A program made the translations under genes and the position numbers. The notes beneath the pieces were generated by a model. It had not been told where the DNA came from and made no database searches. It saw nothing but the letters and a program-made list of their open reading frames with translations. Of a DNA stretch of 64,000 nt, positions 53,850 through 64,000 are shown in pieces. The DNA is from Porphyra umbilicalis (Eukaryota; Rhodophyta; Bangiophyceae; Bangiales; Bangiaceae): the NCBI GenBank assembly GCA_002049455.2, contig KV918826.1:62001-126000 (forward strand). Direction: 5' to 3'. How positions within the stretch are numbered: the stretch's first letter is position 1; each line of letters begins with the position of its first letter.

Positions 53850-54125
53850 AGGGGGGCGAGCAGGGGCGTTGGTTGGGTGGGGGGCACCGATATGGACAGG
53901 GTGTGCAGGGGCGGTTGGAGGGGGTTGGATAGCGAGTCAGGCCGAGGTGGGCGGAGGGGGACGGCGTCCGCGGGTTGAAGAGGGAGGGCGGGGCTAGGGT
54001 AGGCGGGCAGGGCTAAGATGGGCGGGGGGCGATTGGGGTGAGCGAGGGTGGGCGGGCGCGGTTGGCGGGGATGGGCGGGGTTGGGCGGCGGGGCGTGGTG
54101 GGAGCAGGTCGGGTGGCGCTTTGCT
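53850..54125 (+). repeat. G-rich tract of gggcggg-type units
   Basis: Dozens of short G runs separated by one to four bases (gggcggg, gatgggcggggttgggcggc) follow one another on the plus strand. The run spacing fits G-quadruplex formation. Confidence 0.75.
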
Positions 54126-54426
54126 TGTACGATAGCAAGGACACTGTAAATTCGGCTATCTGTTATTACAACCCACGAAGAAGCTGGAAAGATCAGCCTG
54201 CGACGTCCCCAGTTTTTCATGCCACGATCTCCACAGGGATGTGACCGGAGCGGCATGCGCAAAAACGTCACTCGAGCTCGCGAACAGAAAACCGGCGACC
54301 TCTTGCTTGCGATCCTTAGCGAGGCTGTTCCTCCAAATTCTTGAAGTCCTGTGGTGGTAGCTTCGAGCTCCATAAATGTCTCGTGAAATATAGTTTGAAC
54401 ACGCCGTCTAGCGCCGCCACGGGTGA

Positions 54427-55326
54427 TCACGTTCGAAAACGTGTCTCGAATGCGCAAGAATGGCCGCGAGATACCCCCGTGCTCCTATGACAGGACTGCC
54501 AAAGAGCACTTCTCATATGTACCGCAAGAAGCCTCAGAGCGACCGCGGCGCTAGCAGCAGGAGCAACGAGGGCGGCGCTATTCTCGTCGACCGTGCCGAC
54601 GTCGGCGGATTTGGTGATGCCAGCCTGAGCCGCACTCACCGCCCCAGGGGCCGTTGCCGTGGCGCGAGTTACAGGGTCGTGCAGCCGCGCATCGGGGCCG
54701 TTTATGGTCGAGTGTGGCCTCCCACAACCGCCACTCACGTTGGAGGAGGCCAACTGTCCACCTCCGAAGCCTGCGGCAGAGTCGAAGACCGACGAGGCGG
54801 CTGTACGAGCTCTGGCAGCGGCCTGGTAGTCTGAGGGGTATTCGGCCATACCAGTTAGCGACGGTACGTCCTTCGGGCTGGAGACGCGTCCAGTGTCACG
54901 TGATACGGCAGTATACTGTTCGCCCGACCTCGCCGTGTCACTGAGAAATTCGCTACTAAAATCGGCGCGGCCGTCGTTCGACGGCGACGACCGGTTGTTT
55001 GAGTCGTAGGTCTCGGCCCCCTTCTTCTCACAGAATCCCTTGACGATAGCGTCGCCTCGCAAGTGCGTCACCGCAGCAGCACGAATCCCTACCAGCTTCA
55101 GCTGACCTTGAGAAATTTTCGGCTCGAAAGTACTCACGTTGGCAGCCGTGAGCGACTCTGTCAGTGCTGCGTGCTGGTGAGCGCTGGACGACGGTGCGCC
55201 GGATGACCACGTGTTCCCGAGACTTATACCCTGAATGTGGGCGCTTCCCGTGGGGGCCGTATTGCCTTTCGTTGACGGCGCTCCGCATGCCGACGGCGCC
55301 CCGCCCGCCGGCGTCGGCGGGCCCAC
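54427..55326 (-). CDS. Ser/Ala/Gly-rich ORF, unknown product
   Basis: About 299 codons are open to a stop at 54427, with no ATG at the upstream end, so the start lies in another exon or is lost. The product is polar and low in hydrophobic residues: STFEPKISQGQLKLVGIRAA, AIVKGFCEKKGAETYDSNNR, AAGFGGGQLASSNVSGGCGR and a C-terminal helix-like APAASAAVALRLLAVHMRSA. The 5' part overlaps a GC-rich stretch repeating cgcccgccggcg. Codon use is mixed. It may be the linker part of a transposon protein. No family was recognised. Confidence 0.35.
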   Translation of the reverse strand: MGPPTPAGGAPSACGAPSTKGNTAPTGSAHIQGISLGNTWSSGAPSSSAHQHAALTESLTAANVSTFEPKISQGQLKLVGIRAAAVTHLRGDAIVKGFCEKKGAETYDSNNRSSPSNDGRADFSSEFLSDTARSGEQYTAVSRDTGRVSSPKDVPSLTGMAEYPSDYQAAARARTAASSVFDSAAGFGGGQLASSNVSGGCGRPHSTINGPDARLHDPVTRATATAPGAVSAAQAGITKSADVGTVDENSAALVAPAASAAVALRLLAVHMRSALWQSCHRSTGVSRGHSCAFETRFRT

Positions 55327-56021
55327 CGACCGCGCCCCGCCCGCGGACGCGCCCCGCGGCCCGGCCCCAGAAGTGGTGAGGACAGATGAGGGGCGGACGG
55401 TCCCATTTCGCCGGGGAGGGAGGCGCAGACGGCTTGCTGGAGCCGCCCCGCCCGCCGGCGTTGCCCCGTCCGCCGGCGCCGCCCCGCCCGCCGGCGTCGC
55501 CCCGCCGCTCGGCCATACGAAGCACAGCAGCCCCCCCCCCCCCCAGAAGGAGTGCGAGGGGCTCTCGACCTGCGGCCTCTGCCAGGCGGCGGTTAACGCG
55601 CCCCCCCCGAGGGCGTCGCAGAGGCGTCACTGAACCGCGTCATCGTGGGCGCGAGCGCGTTTCAGCATGCGCGCTGACAAGTGATCGGGAAATTGCTGCG
55701 ACAAATAAGCGGAGCCTTGCTGCGAACGGGTCCCACACTATTACACTGCCTGCAGTGTCCCGCAGTTGGTGGCCGCCGGAGAGACCCGGGGGAGGGTTGC
55801 TCGCACGGTGCGTGACCAATGAAAACGGAGAAAACCCAACCAATTCGCCGTGTGCCGCGCACTGAGGGGGACAGTACAGTACGCCCTCTCCGAAAGAGCA
55901 GTCTCCGACACTCCCGCCCCCGGCTCAGGCGAGTGAGCGCTCCACCTGGAAGGGACAGGGCGGGCGTGGGCAAACAACGTTGAATGCAGAGAGAGAAAAA
56001 CACAATGCAATGAGAATGCAA
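55327..56021. other. GC-rich then ordinary DNA, no gene seen
   Basis: 55290-55510 has cgcccgccggcg repeats on the plus strand and a C14 run near 55530. The rest lacks motifs. Confidence 0.45.
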
Positions 56022-56189
56022 CGAGTGCGTTCTTGCCGTCGGTGCCCTGTCATTACTCCACAATGCCGATCGGCACACCGATGACGAGTGTGTACTTGCC
56101 TTCCATGCCCTGTAAAAACATCCTTAAGGCCGATAGGCATACCGATGACGAGTGCGTACTTGCCGTCGGTGCCCTGGAAAAGATTCACA
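56022..56189. repeat. 63-64-bp tandem repeat, about 2.6 copies
   Basis: Units start acgagtgcgttcttgccg (56022), acgagtgtgtacttgcct (56085) and acgagtgcgtacttgccg (56149). On the minus strand each unit encodes a variant of GTDGKYALVIGMPIGL (GMEGKYTLVIGVPIGI in the second copy). The unit length of 63 versus 64 breaks the frame between copies. Confidence 0.85.
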
Positions 56190-59100
56190 GTTTGTCCTCG
56201 TCCAGACCCGTTGTCCTGCTTCTTGAGTTCTGCGTTGCAATTCTCATGAGCAGGCTGAGACCTTTCGTCAGCGCAGCCACAGGGTGGACAGCTGCATCAA
56301 AATAGTCCCGTGCTCCAAATCGCAGGCGAGAAGCGAGATCATCTTCGTACACTCGCGCGCAGAGAGTGAGACGCTGACAGGCGACTTGCGCTCACTTGCT
56401 TCGTCCGGTTCTGTGCCGTTTGCCAATAAAAAGGCTATGCGTCTGCGCCTACGACGCCAAGCCGGTCGACCACCGAGCCATAGAGCGGCTGCTTTTGGTG
56501 AGCACTGGTGCAGTAGTGATCGCGACTGTCACTTTCGGTCACTGAAGTGACTGCTGGAGCATGCCGGCAGTAGTGCATTTTGTACATTATCTTTGTTTCT
56601 GCTACGAGGGGTACGCATCCCCTCTTGAGGTGACCAGGTGCAAACACTTGTGTATTTGCTGTTGGTGTGTATCGCAATTGTTGCCGTTCTTAGGTAGCTG
56701 GATAAACCCCAATTCTGCTTCGTTCGCAACTGGACTTGCGATGCTGTGCTCCATAGTGAATATCGAGACTTTCTTCAGCAAGCTGAAGCCGATAACGTCG
56801 CCAGGCAGACACAGCAGGTTTGTCGCGGAGACCGGGATGGCTTTCCGACCGAATGCTTCCGCTTCTTTTACCCGAGAGACTCAAACAGCATCCGCAACTA
56901 CATGAACAAGGCGAAGATTGTGGAACGCGCTGCGCCCAAGATGCTCAGTATCATCCGGGAGAGATCAACCTTCACCACTACTGCCTTCCTGCACCGGAGT
57001 GATTTCACAGCGAGCGGTATTGACGACCACCAGAATAACGGGGCGCTGGTCGCTGTGACTGGGATGCGAGTACACCCACTCGGTCAATTGTCCTTGGCGA
57101 CGTTCATGGTTCTTTTAGGCTCTTTAAGTGACGTGTTGAGCGACACGCCCATCTAGTTGCTTGCCCAATCCGTACGGAGCAACCACATCTCTCCTGGTCG
57201 TACGCGCTAGGATGCTCTAAGCCTCAAGTAGGACAAGCCCGCCCGCTCTCGCTGGTACGCTCGTAACGCTTGCGGCTACCCCTCTTTCTTGAGAATCGGG
57301 GCTGCCTGTCCTGAAAAAGGTTTTCATGGAGTTGCTGACCTGCGTTGATTCAGTCTTTTGCACTCTACGATGGAGGAGACCCGGCTGCTATACATCCGAG
57401 TTGTAATGCAGCCCGTTGACTCAGTCACCACGGCGTTCTCACTTTGGCGAGCAGTCGATGCAATTGGCGACGCAGAGGAGGCCGACTTGGACAAAGCCGA
57501 GCGCTCATTTAGTCGCCGCAAATGTCTCAGTAGGCCCCTTTTCAATCGCTTCAAAGCTCTGTCAAAGCAGGGTCGTGACGTGCGCAGCTGCAGTTGCTCT
57601 TTCTGCTTGCCTGGTGACATGCAGCTGCAGTCATTCTGCCGACAGATCGAAAGTGCGCGTTCTTTCCTTGCTTTCCTCTTCTATTGCAGTCTGCTCAATT
57701 CTGCCAGAACGCAACGAGAAGGGGACAAGAAGAACTGTGGTAAATTCAGACAACGGCCATGGAACGACACTTTCCAACTATGTGTGGGCCTCAAATGTTG
57801 GCAGCAGTCGAATGAAGCAGCAGCCTTCAAAGCATTGAAACAAGGGGGGTGCATCCATGCCTTCGCGATCAGCGATTTGGTTCGCCACGGTCACGAAAGG
57901 ATTCGGCAGCGGGCAAGATTGTGCGCCGCATCCGTCCCAATCCTTGCTTTTGATGCGGATCGGTGGAAAACGGAAGAGAGCCGATAGAAAACGTCTTCCC
58001 TTGAAGGATCTGTGGACCCGAGAGCCTATAACTGCTGACGAATCGATAGTAAACCACCGAAAGCGACGAGAACCGACGGGGCCCGACCGACCTGACGCTC
58101 CCCCCACAAGGCGACGTGACTGTCCGTCATACACTTCATTAAAGCAAATAAGCTTCTGAGTGGCTGCAAGGGGAGTTCCTGGCGAGAAGAAAAAGATTGC
58201 TGATCGGATGCGACATGCTGCGTGTCGCTCCTCGTCTGCTCCGTCCCCCACCCTGTTGCAAATTGCGAAAAAGCAGGGTTTTGCCCGTGCATTTAGAGAA
58301 CGCGCAGACACTGCAAACACAGGGGAGATCTGGCTTCTTTGCGGGGAACAAGAAGACGCGTAGAGAAATGGATTTCATGCACGCTGATACAGTGCACAAG
58401 CCATACAGTCTCACCAGTCCCAGCTTCTCAGTCGGCCATTCTTCGATTGCTTACCTACAGGACACGACAGCCATCTGTCGAGCGCACGGAACTAGCAGCA
58501 AGAACAAAAGTAGAACAAAAAGATCCGGTATTTTCCTAAGATAGCTCACACCATCGCCCTTTGTCACCAGACCCGCCCCAACGACGCGCGTAACCCGCCC
58601 CAGAATCCCCCCTCCCCCTCCCAGTGCCATACCGGCCCGTGAGCTACCCTCTCCTGATCCGGCACTGCGCCCAACCTACCGGATTTCAAGGAGGAAGAGG
58701 AAGGGCTCAGCCTGCACCATCCCCGATGCAAGCCATTTCATGCGTTTTTTGCTGTCGATGCGCCCGCTGCAGCTGTGCCTTCTTTCGTACCTTCCCCCCC
58801 CTGCATACGTGGATGGCTTCCTCGCCCTGCCCCCCGCCGACAGGAAAAGAAGGGCGCTTCGTGGGCCCTCGTCATCACGCCCTCCAGGGAAAGCGTGTGC
58901 GTTAAGCGCCACCTCCCCGACCCTCGGCCAGCTAAAACAAAGTGACGTTATCGAAGCAGAAGCGGACGTTTTACTTCGAAGTTCCAAAACAATGGCGGAT
59001 GCAGATAGAAGGGATGCAGAGCAGACGACGTGGCGTAGAAAAGAAGTCGGATTGCTGTTCAATAACTCGCGATCGAACTATTGGCTGAGAGTGCCGCCAG

Positions 59101-60280
59101 TAACCTTGCAAGCCAATCACCGTGACTCGAAAAAATCACGCAGAGCCATGGCAGCCCACAATGAGACGTCAGGAAAAACTTTTGGGGCTCTTAATTGCGC
59201 CGGAAGAGGGCTTGGAGATGATTCTGCGCCAGCCTCGTGAATTCTCATGGGATCAATGAACTTCTTGAGACTTCTTGAGATCCAGATGTGCGTTTCCAGT
59301 GCGGGTGAACAGTCGGTTGTGTGAGCGAGATTGATACTTTGGGAATCCGTCTCAACCGATGATCGATTTTACATCGAGGTTTTCACATGACGCCAGCAAG
59401 CATGTGCATGCAGCCGAAATCAGGTGGATACAGGTGACACTGCAGGCACCTCTCTCTGGCTGTTGCTCCCGTATTTATCGATGATGCGCATAATCATGCA
59501 ATCATCCATGCCAGTGCAGAGGCACCCTCGCGCTGGTCCCGGTCGTTCTTTCCTGCGCCTCCCCCACTTTCTGCCTTGCATTTCGGCGTCTCCCCCGGGG
59601 GGGCGGGGTCCCACGTACCGGCTGGATTTTGTGCGTCTCCCCCGCTCCTCGCATTGATCTTCGGCGCCTCCTCCACTCCCCGCCTTGCTTTTCGGCGTCT
59701 CGTTCGCTCGCAGCCTTGCCGTTCTGATCCCAACGCAGTGACTATGTACGAATGAGCGACAGCCACGAGCGAGTGCCAAGTTTCAGCTCTGCGAGCCACC
59801 CGCTGAGGTCACCGATGAGGTCTCAGTGTCGTGGTCTAACTGTCAAACAGTGTCAGTTACAAGTGCCGGTCACATTTGGATTCAAAATTCAGAACAACAG
59901 TGGCTGCCGCAAGTTTTCGACTCGTAAATCCATTTCTTGTCGATTTTTTTTTGGCACGACATGCACGCTGACAGCCTTTTCAGGACGAGACATCTTGAGC
60001 CACCTGCCGCCAAGGGCGATTCAAGATTCGACGCTACGCCGAATCGACTCAGTCCAGGTTGATATGAGGAAACGGTTGGAAGCCACATGTCGTCTAACAA
60101 TGGGGTACAGTCTGTGTCGTCCAGTCCCGAATGCAATGCCATCATGAGCTAACGCGACAGCTGCTGCTCGCTCTGAACGTCGTCGAGCGCCGCCGTTTGG
60201 AGTCAACCTGCTGTTTTTTTTGGCACGCTCGTTGTCGCATCCAATCTCCGCCCCCTTTTCTTTATTTTTTCTATGCACAG
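56190..60280. other. Long stretch without a secure gene
   Basis: The longest open stretches are 56746-57156 and 57358-57987 on the plus strand and 57778-58320 on the minus strand; none shows a recognised motif. Upstream exons of the transposase whose last exon begins at 60281 may hide here. The sequence at 60248-60280 (pyrimidine tract ending tatgcacag) is a good splice acceptor. Confidence 0.4.
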
Positions 60281-60638
60281 ATTACTCCATTCAGGGAGGT
60301 GGAAATGCATCGTCCCAATGTGGCTAAAATGCGGGAATTCCACCACTATCACGCAAAAATGCGAGTGGTGGTGGAGAACGTCTTTGGGCGACTAAAAGGG
60401 CGGTGGCATGTGATGAGGATGACCCACGCACACCCATGTCTGTCTGCAGCCGTACAGGAGGCCTGCACAGCTCTTCACAATGTTTTTTGAGAAGCGCGGC
60501 GGCGAATACGACGCCGACCTGGAGGAGACGGACAAGCAGCCCGAGAGCAGCGCGATGGCTGTTGTGCGAGATGCCTCTCTGCTCTCGGCGAAGCAAGTAC
60601 GGCGGCTGAAGATCATCAAGGCTCTTGGGCTGCCGTGA
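60281..60638 (+). pseudogene. HARBI1-type Harbinger transposase, last exon
   Basis: Directly after a strong acceptor, ITPFREVEMHRPNVAKMREF leads into HHYHAKMRVVVENVFGRLKG, which contains the catalytic Glu of the HARBI1 family (ARMVVENAFGRLKGRW pattern). CLSAAVQEACTALHNV follows. At the T6 run 60483-60488 the frame changes, after which EKRGGEYDADLEETDKQPES and QVRRLKIIKALGLP reach a stop at 60636-60638. One surplus T would explain the change. Upstream exons with the two catalytic Asp residues were not found. Confidence 0.6.
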
Positions 60639-61075
60639 ATGGAGGTGAAGAGTTGCACGAAAGCAACTTGTAGCCGAGGGCGGGGCGGGGAAAGGAGGGG
60701 GGGGGGGGGGGGTGACGCGGATTCGTAGCATGGTCAGAAACGGGGCTGCCCTGGACGCTATTGTGGATTGCCATTCACAAAAATAATGAAACGAAAACGA
60801 AGCTGTGACAGGAAAGAAACAGAAGATGAGGCAACCAAGAACTGCAACACAAAAATCCAAGATCACAAGCTTGAGTCGATTCTGCTACATCCTGTATGTT
60901 TGGGAAAGCTATGCACGCCCTACTGCCCACCTTCTTTGTCCGCGTACGTATTCAACTAGTTGATAATCGCCAGATGCACGTCGCCAACACTCGCTCCGTC
61001 GGACGCAGTGGCCCTGTCAATCCGGCCCTCCGCACTCCGACCGCAAGCACTACAAGTGGAAGTCGCAGTGCCAGC
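60639..61075. other. Between convergent transposon ORFs, no gene seen
   Basis: Includes a G20-class run near 60698-60712. It may contain 3' UTRs of both flanking ORFs. Confidence 0.5.
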
Positions 61076-62098
61076 TTACTTGACCTGCAGGTAGTTACGC
61101 AAAACATTGACAGCCAAGTCTTTCTTCACGGTCTTGGCCTTCTTGCTCTGCACATTATTATCAATTTCAACCGCCGTCTGGTTCTTTCTCGGGGACGCCG
61201 TCACGGATGCAGCCAGTCGTGCGCCCGACGGCGGCATCCCGTCGCTTTTGCCGTCCGAGTAGTCGTTATCGATGGCTTCCCCGCCGTCGCACTTGCCGAA
61301 CTCCTTGTCGCGTGAGCCGCTGCGGACCGTACAGGTGCTGTCCGCCGGCGGCACCACGCCGCCGTCCGACACGTCGCCCGCAGCGAAGACGGCCCCCCCG
61401 CCATGCCCGGCGGTGTCGTCATCTGCACCTCGCAGGAAGTCCACCGGCTCGAGGACTGTATGCTCATGAGACACGGGGCAGTCCTCGAAAACGACCTTAG
61501 CAATCTCGAAACGGGCAGCCCCTCCAAACTTGATAATTGCATCCTCCTTGTCAGCCTTGCTGGCCCCCGTTCGCCGACTTCCCTTTGCGGCAGTGCTGTA
61601 GCTAGAGCGCATGTTCTTGAGCTTCTTGTCTTGAGCATTCGGGTCGCGCGCCGCAGCAGCGGCCTTTTCCGCCGCCGGCACGAGGCTGACGAACGCGTAC
61701 GAGAGCTCAGTCCATGTGCGGCGGGTCTTGTCTCTCGTACGGCGACCACGGTACTCCGACCAGTGGTTGCGCGCGGCAGCCAGCAGGGTCTTGCGCTCCC
61801 CAAAAGTACGTTTCTTGGCGCTGGGCTCGGGCGGACTCGCCACACCCGCCGCCGCACGCTTGCGGGCACGAGAAGCAACAGCAGTAGGCGCGCCCTCCGT
61901 CGAGCTCGGGTAGATGTGCGAAGTGGTAGTAGGTGGGTGTGATGACAATAGTTCGGTAAAGAGAGGGGTATCTGCGGATGTGGAGAAGTCGGTTAGAGAT
62001 AAACAAAAACGCACCGCCACCGACGGTGCACGGCCTTGATATGCCTCAGGACACCCACCGGCGCGGACTGGCTCCGACACGCTCCGCCGAGTAAGCAT
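61076..62098 (-). CDS. Myb/SANT-like DNA-binding protein of Harbinger type
   Basis: 340 residues from the ATG at 62098, open to a TAA at 61076. After a Ser/Thr/Pro-rich leader and a basic stretch (RARKRAAAGVASPPEPSAKK) comes a trihelix/Myb-like domain: LLAAARNHWSEYRGRRTRDK, TRRTWTELSYAFVSLVPAAE, QDKKLKNMRSSYSTAAKGS. The C-terminal half has an acidic middle and a basic end (KNQTAVEIDNNVQSKKAKTV). In PIF/Harbinger elements such a protein acts together with the transposase. The pyrimidine tract with tccgcag near 61978 could be a splice acceptor, so the leader may not be translated. It is convergent with the transposase exon at 60281. It is homologous to the decayed copy at 19080-19846. Confidence 0.6.
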   Translation of the reverse strand: MLTRRSVSEPVRAGGCPEAYQGRAPSVAVRFCLSLTDFSTSADTPLFTELLSSHPPTTTSHIYPSSTEGAPTAVASRARKRAAAGVASPPEPSAKKRTFGERKTLLAAARNHWSEYRGRRTRDKTRRTWTELSYAFVSLVPAAEKAAAAARDPNAQDKKLKNMRSSYSTAAKGSRRTGASKADKEDAIIKFGGAARFEIAKVVFEDCPVSHEHTVLEPVDFLRGADDDTAGHGGGAVFAAGDVSDGGVVPPADSTCTVRSGSRDKEFGKCDGGEAIDNDYSDGKSDGMPPSGARLAASVTASPRKNQTAVEIDNNVQSKKAKTVKKDLAVNVLRNYLQVK

Positions 62099-62810
62099 TA
62101 TTGGGGCACGACCGCGCAAAGGCGAGCGCGCACTGCTCAAGAAAGGCGCGACCGCACAAACCGAGAAAGCGGGTGCACCAGTGATCCAGTTCAAGTGCGC
62201 CCTTTCAATACAGTTAATATGCTGTCAACTCTTTTCTGAGGGGTGTCTTTGATCTTGAGATCCTACTTATGCAGCAGCAAACCGTGAATCGTCCTCAGCA
62301 GTGCCGTCAGAAGAATCCCACCCACCCGGCCCCTCATGTTTGCTAGCAGAGACTGAATCGACCTCCGAACATGCATGACTTTTGAGAAGTTCTTGCAATT
62401 CTCTTCTGTCCGTTCGGGCCGTTCATTGGCCCTCCAAACACGTGAGCTCCGTGATCAGTAGATCGCCACTGCTCATTGACATCAAGACGGGTCACTGACA
62501 TTCTATTGACCAATGAACATTAATGAAGGGTACAGCAGTGACTGGATCCAGCCCAACTGCGTTTTCTGGGGCACCAGATGGCACAGGTCCGCAGTCTCTG
62601 TATTGTGGACGATAGAGAGCCGGCTCAAATAATGTGACACTAGAGCACCTGACTTAGCCAAGGGCACGTCATCACATTCGTTGAACCGGTGCTGTCCTTG
62701 ACGCAATTCTGGATCAAGAACACCCCTCTAGAGGATAGAGTCCATGAATCTTAACGGAGAAAATAACTGAAGACAGATCTGAGGCCCATTCGCAGTTGCA
62801 GTCCGTGTGA
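62099..62810. other. Intergenic, no gene seen
   Basis: Ordinary composition; open frames under 70 codons. Confidence 0.5.
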
Positions 62811-63645
62811 CGGTATACCGACGTAACGTTAATTTGATTGGCCAAGCCCGTCACGTGACGGTATCCCGGTACAGACATACGCGGGATACTCGCGTATGTT
62901 TATACCGCGGTATCGTCTGAGAACGGGGAGTTTCACGTCTCGAGTGTTTACAATTCCTCTTTTGCAAGAACTGTCAAACGAATTGTCGACAATCTGGAAG
63001 CTCCTCGCCGGTGTGGCGACACACGCCGCTGCGAACATGCCTGAGAAGTCGACCCCGCAGCCCACTTAAGACGCACCGCGCTGGATGACACTGTTTGCTG
63101 CAACCCTTCCCACCCAAACTGCACACTGTTCCCCCCCAGTCCCCCTCCGTTGGCCACGATGCGCATGTCAACGTAGCTGCCGCCATTCATGTATCGCAGG
63201 GCCAGAGCTGTGCGGACCTCGGCGGAGAGACCGGGGCGAGGTAAGCGAGGACGCAAAATGCCCAGAAAGGCATGAAACGCGCCGTCAGACATGCGCACTG
63301 CGCGCTCATAGTGGGAACGTAACGCGCCCGCTCATGGGAAAAAGAAACGCGAGTGGTTGTGTATTGAGTGGGTGATAAAAAGATACTCGTACTAGAGTGC
63401 ACTTCCTCCGCCAGTGACGTCACGAAGGCGCCCGCGCGTGGGACATGGAAAGGGTCCATGTCGGCTGTCGCTGTGCGTTGACAAGCTGCATGGCGGTCAT
63501 GGCTGGTTCGACGGTCGGTCTTGTTCGCGCCTGATGGCGATGAAAATCCTGCGTCTCTGATGAAAATAATTGTGCACTTGATTTCATGTGCGAGACGGTA
63601 CGCTAAGGGTCTTTAGCAGATATACCGCCGTCACGTCGGTATGCC
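62811..63645. mobile_element. Deleted Harbinger-type element with palindrome-rich ends
   Basis: The left end has ataccgacgtaacg at 62815-62828, and the right end has its inverse cgtcacgtcggtat at 63629-63642 with one mismatch. The left 100 bases carry four palindromes: cggtataccg (62811-62820), cgtcacgtgacg (62849-62860), catacgcg/cgcgtatg around a 7-base loop (62876-62898), and ataccgcggtat (62902-62913). Inside, on the minus strand, lies only the N-terminal part of a HARBI1-like transposase. The exact ends and target duplication could not be fixed. Confidence 0.45.
62948..63298 (-). pseudogene. HARBI1-like transposase, N-terminal fragment
   Basis: RMSDGAFHAFLGILRPRL followed by GLSAEVRTALALRYMNGGSY and VDMRIVANG fits the N-terminal helical part of DDE_Tnp_4/HARBI1 transposases (typically .mS...F..Ll..l.p.l......s.e.rl.i.lryl.gGsy.d). 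No catalytic segment follows before the left end of the element, so the DDE core has been deleted. Confidence 0.6.
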
Positions 63646-64000
63646 TTCACGCGGTTTGCACCTGCGAACGGGCCTGAGAAGGCGCTGAGGAGAGATTTCT
63701 TTTGTCTCCGGCATGTGGTCCCTTTGTTCGTTCTTCTTGTCGTTCTTGTAGCTTGAAGCTGTGTTTCATTTACGAACTCTCGTGACACGGGCGACGCAAT
63801 TGTATATCACGGCCAATCGGATTGATTTTGCAGGATACTTCGGAACTGTGGCCGATGATGAATGGAAGCAGGCGATCGTGTGCAATGCGTTGGTCGGTCG
63901 TGCTCGCCTCGCCATGCCTCAGCACACAGGACGCGTTGCGGGGTGGAAGAAAAAGTGAGCAGGGGGCAAGGGCGGGTCGTCGTGGTGCAGTGGTGACGAG
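63646..64000. other. Right edge, no secure gene
   Basis: A plus-strand frame from about 63832 (after tgattttgcag) reads GYFGTVADDEWKQAIVCNAL and ends at 63956-63958. It could be a short exon, but no family was recognised. Confidence 0.35.

Noticed and set aside
1-64000. CRISPR arrays, rRNA genes, bacterial operons
   Set aside because: No regularly spaced direct repeats with unique spacers, no rRNA-like text and no prokaryotic gene arrangement; the window is eukaryotic.

Overview
The window reads as nuclear DNA of a GC-rich eukaryote, most likely a bangiophyte red alga of the Porphyra/Pyropia kind. This is inference from style: very high GC and GC3 in host genes, long Ala/Gly/Pro low-complexity inserts, few visible introns, many C/G homopolymers, and a repeat-rich, lower-GC remainder. 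No rRNA, tRNA or CRISPR array was recognised.

Left block (1-16 kb) is the gene-bearing part. It holds the N-terminal part of an unrecognised low-complexity protein running off the left edge (minus, 1-889); a small protein with an organelle-targeting-like N terminus (minus, 4326-4745); a pyridoxal kinase (minus, 5485-6655); an SPT2-like chromatin protein (plus, 8292-9785); and a NEO1/ATP9-type P4-ATPase lipid flippase (minus, 10385-14132). The kinase and the flippase each pass through three reading frames. Each change of frame falls at or beside a long poly-C/G run, and each has the same sign, as expected if one base is missing per run. Kinase and SPT2-like gene are divergent around a perfect 32-bp palindrome; the SPT2-like gene and the flippase are convergent.

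Middle block (16-40 kb) has lower GC and is mostly mobile DNA. It holds a decayed two-ORF PIF/Harbinger element (Myb-like plus transposase, 19.1-21.2 kb), possible exons of a regulator-like protein on the minus strand (22.1-23.9 kb), a 131-bp mariner-like MITE, a perfect 26-bp hairpin, a glycine-rich minisatellite ORF (26.8-27.6 kb), and a whole-looking young Ty3/Gypsy LTR retrotransposon (29637-39899). That element has 395-bp LTRs differing at 3 sites, a 5-bp target duplication, gag, pol with a chromodomain and further tail, and a 652-residue antisense ORF between pol and the 3' LTR. The antisense ORF is the most unusual item in the window.

Right block (40-64 kb) is a graveyard of DNA transposons: a Tnp2/CACTA-like transposase in pieces (minus, 40.2-43.3 kb) and a second C-terminal copy of that family (minus, 51.8-52.8 kb); a decayed transposase-like gene of unassigned family (plus, 45.1-47.9 kb); a HARBI1-type transposase last exon (plus, 60.3-60.6 kb); an open Myb/SANT-like Harbinger-type ORF (minus, 61.1-62.1 kb) homologous to the decayed one at 19 kb; and a deleted Harbinger-type element with palindrome-rich ends (62.8-63.6 kb). 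No host gene is secure in this block.

The host genes share no single pathway: vitamin B6 salvage, chromatin and membrane lipid asymmetry are unrelated neighbours, as is usual in a eukaryotic genome.
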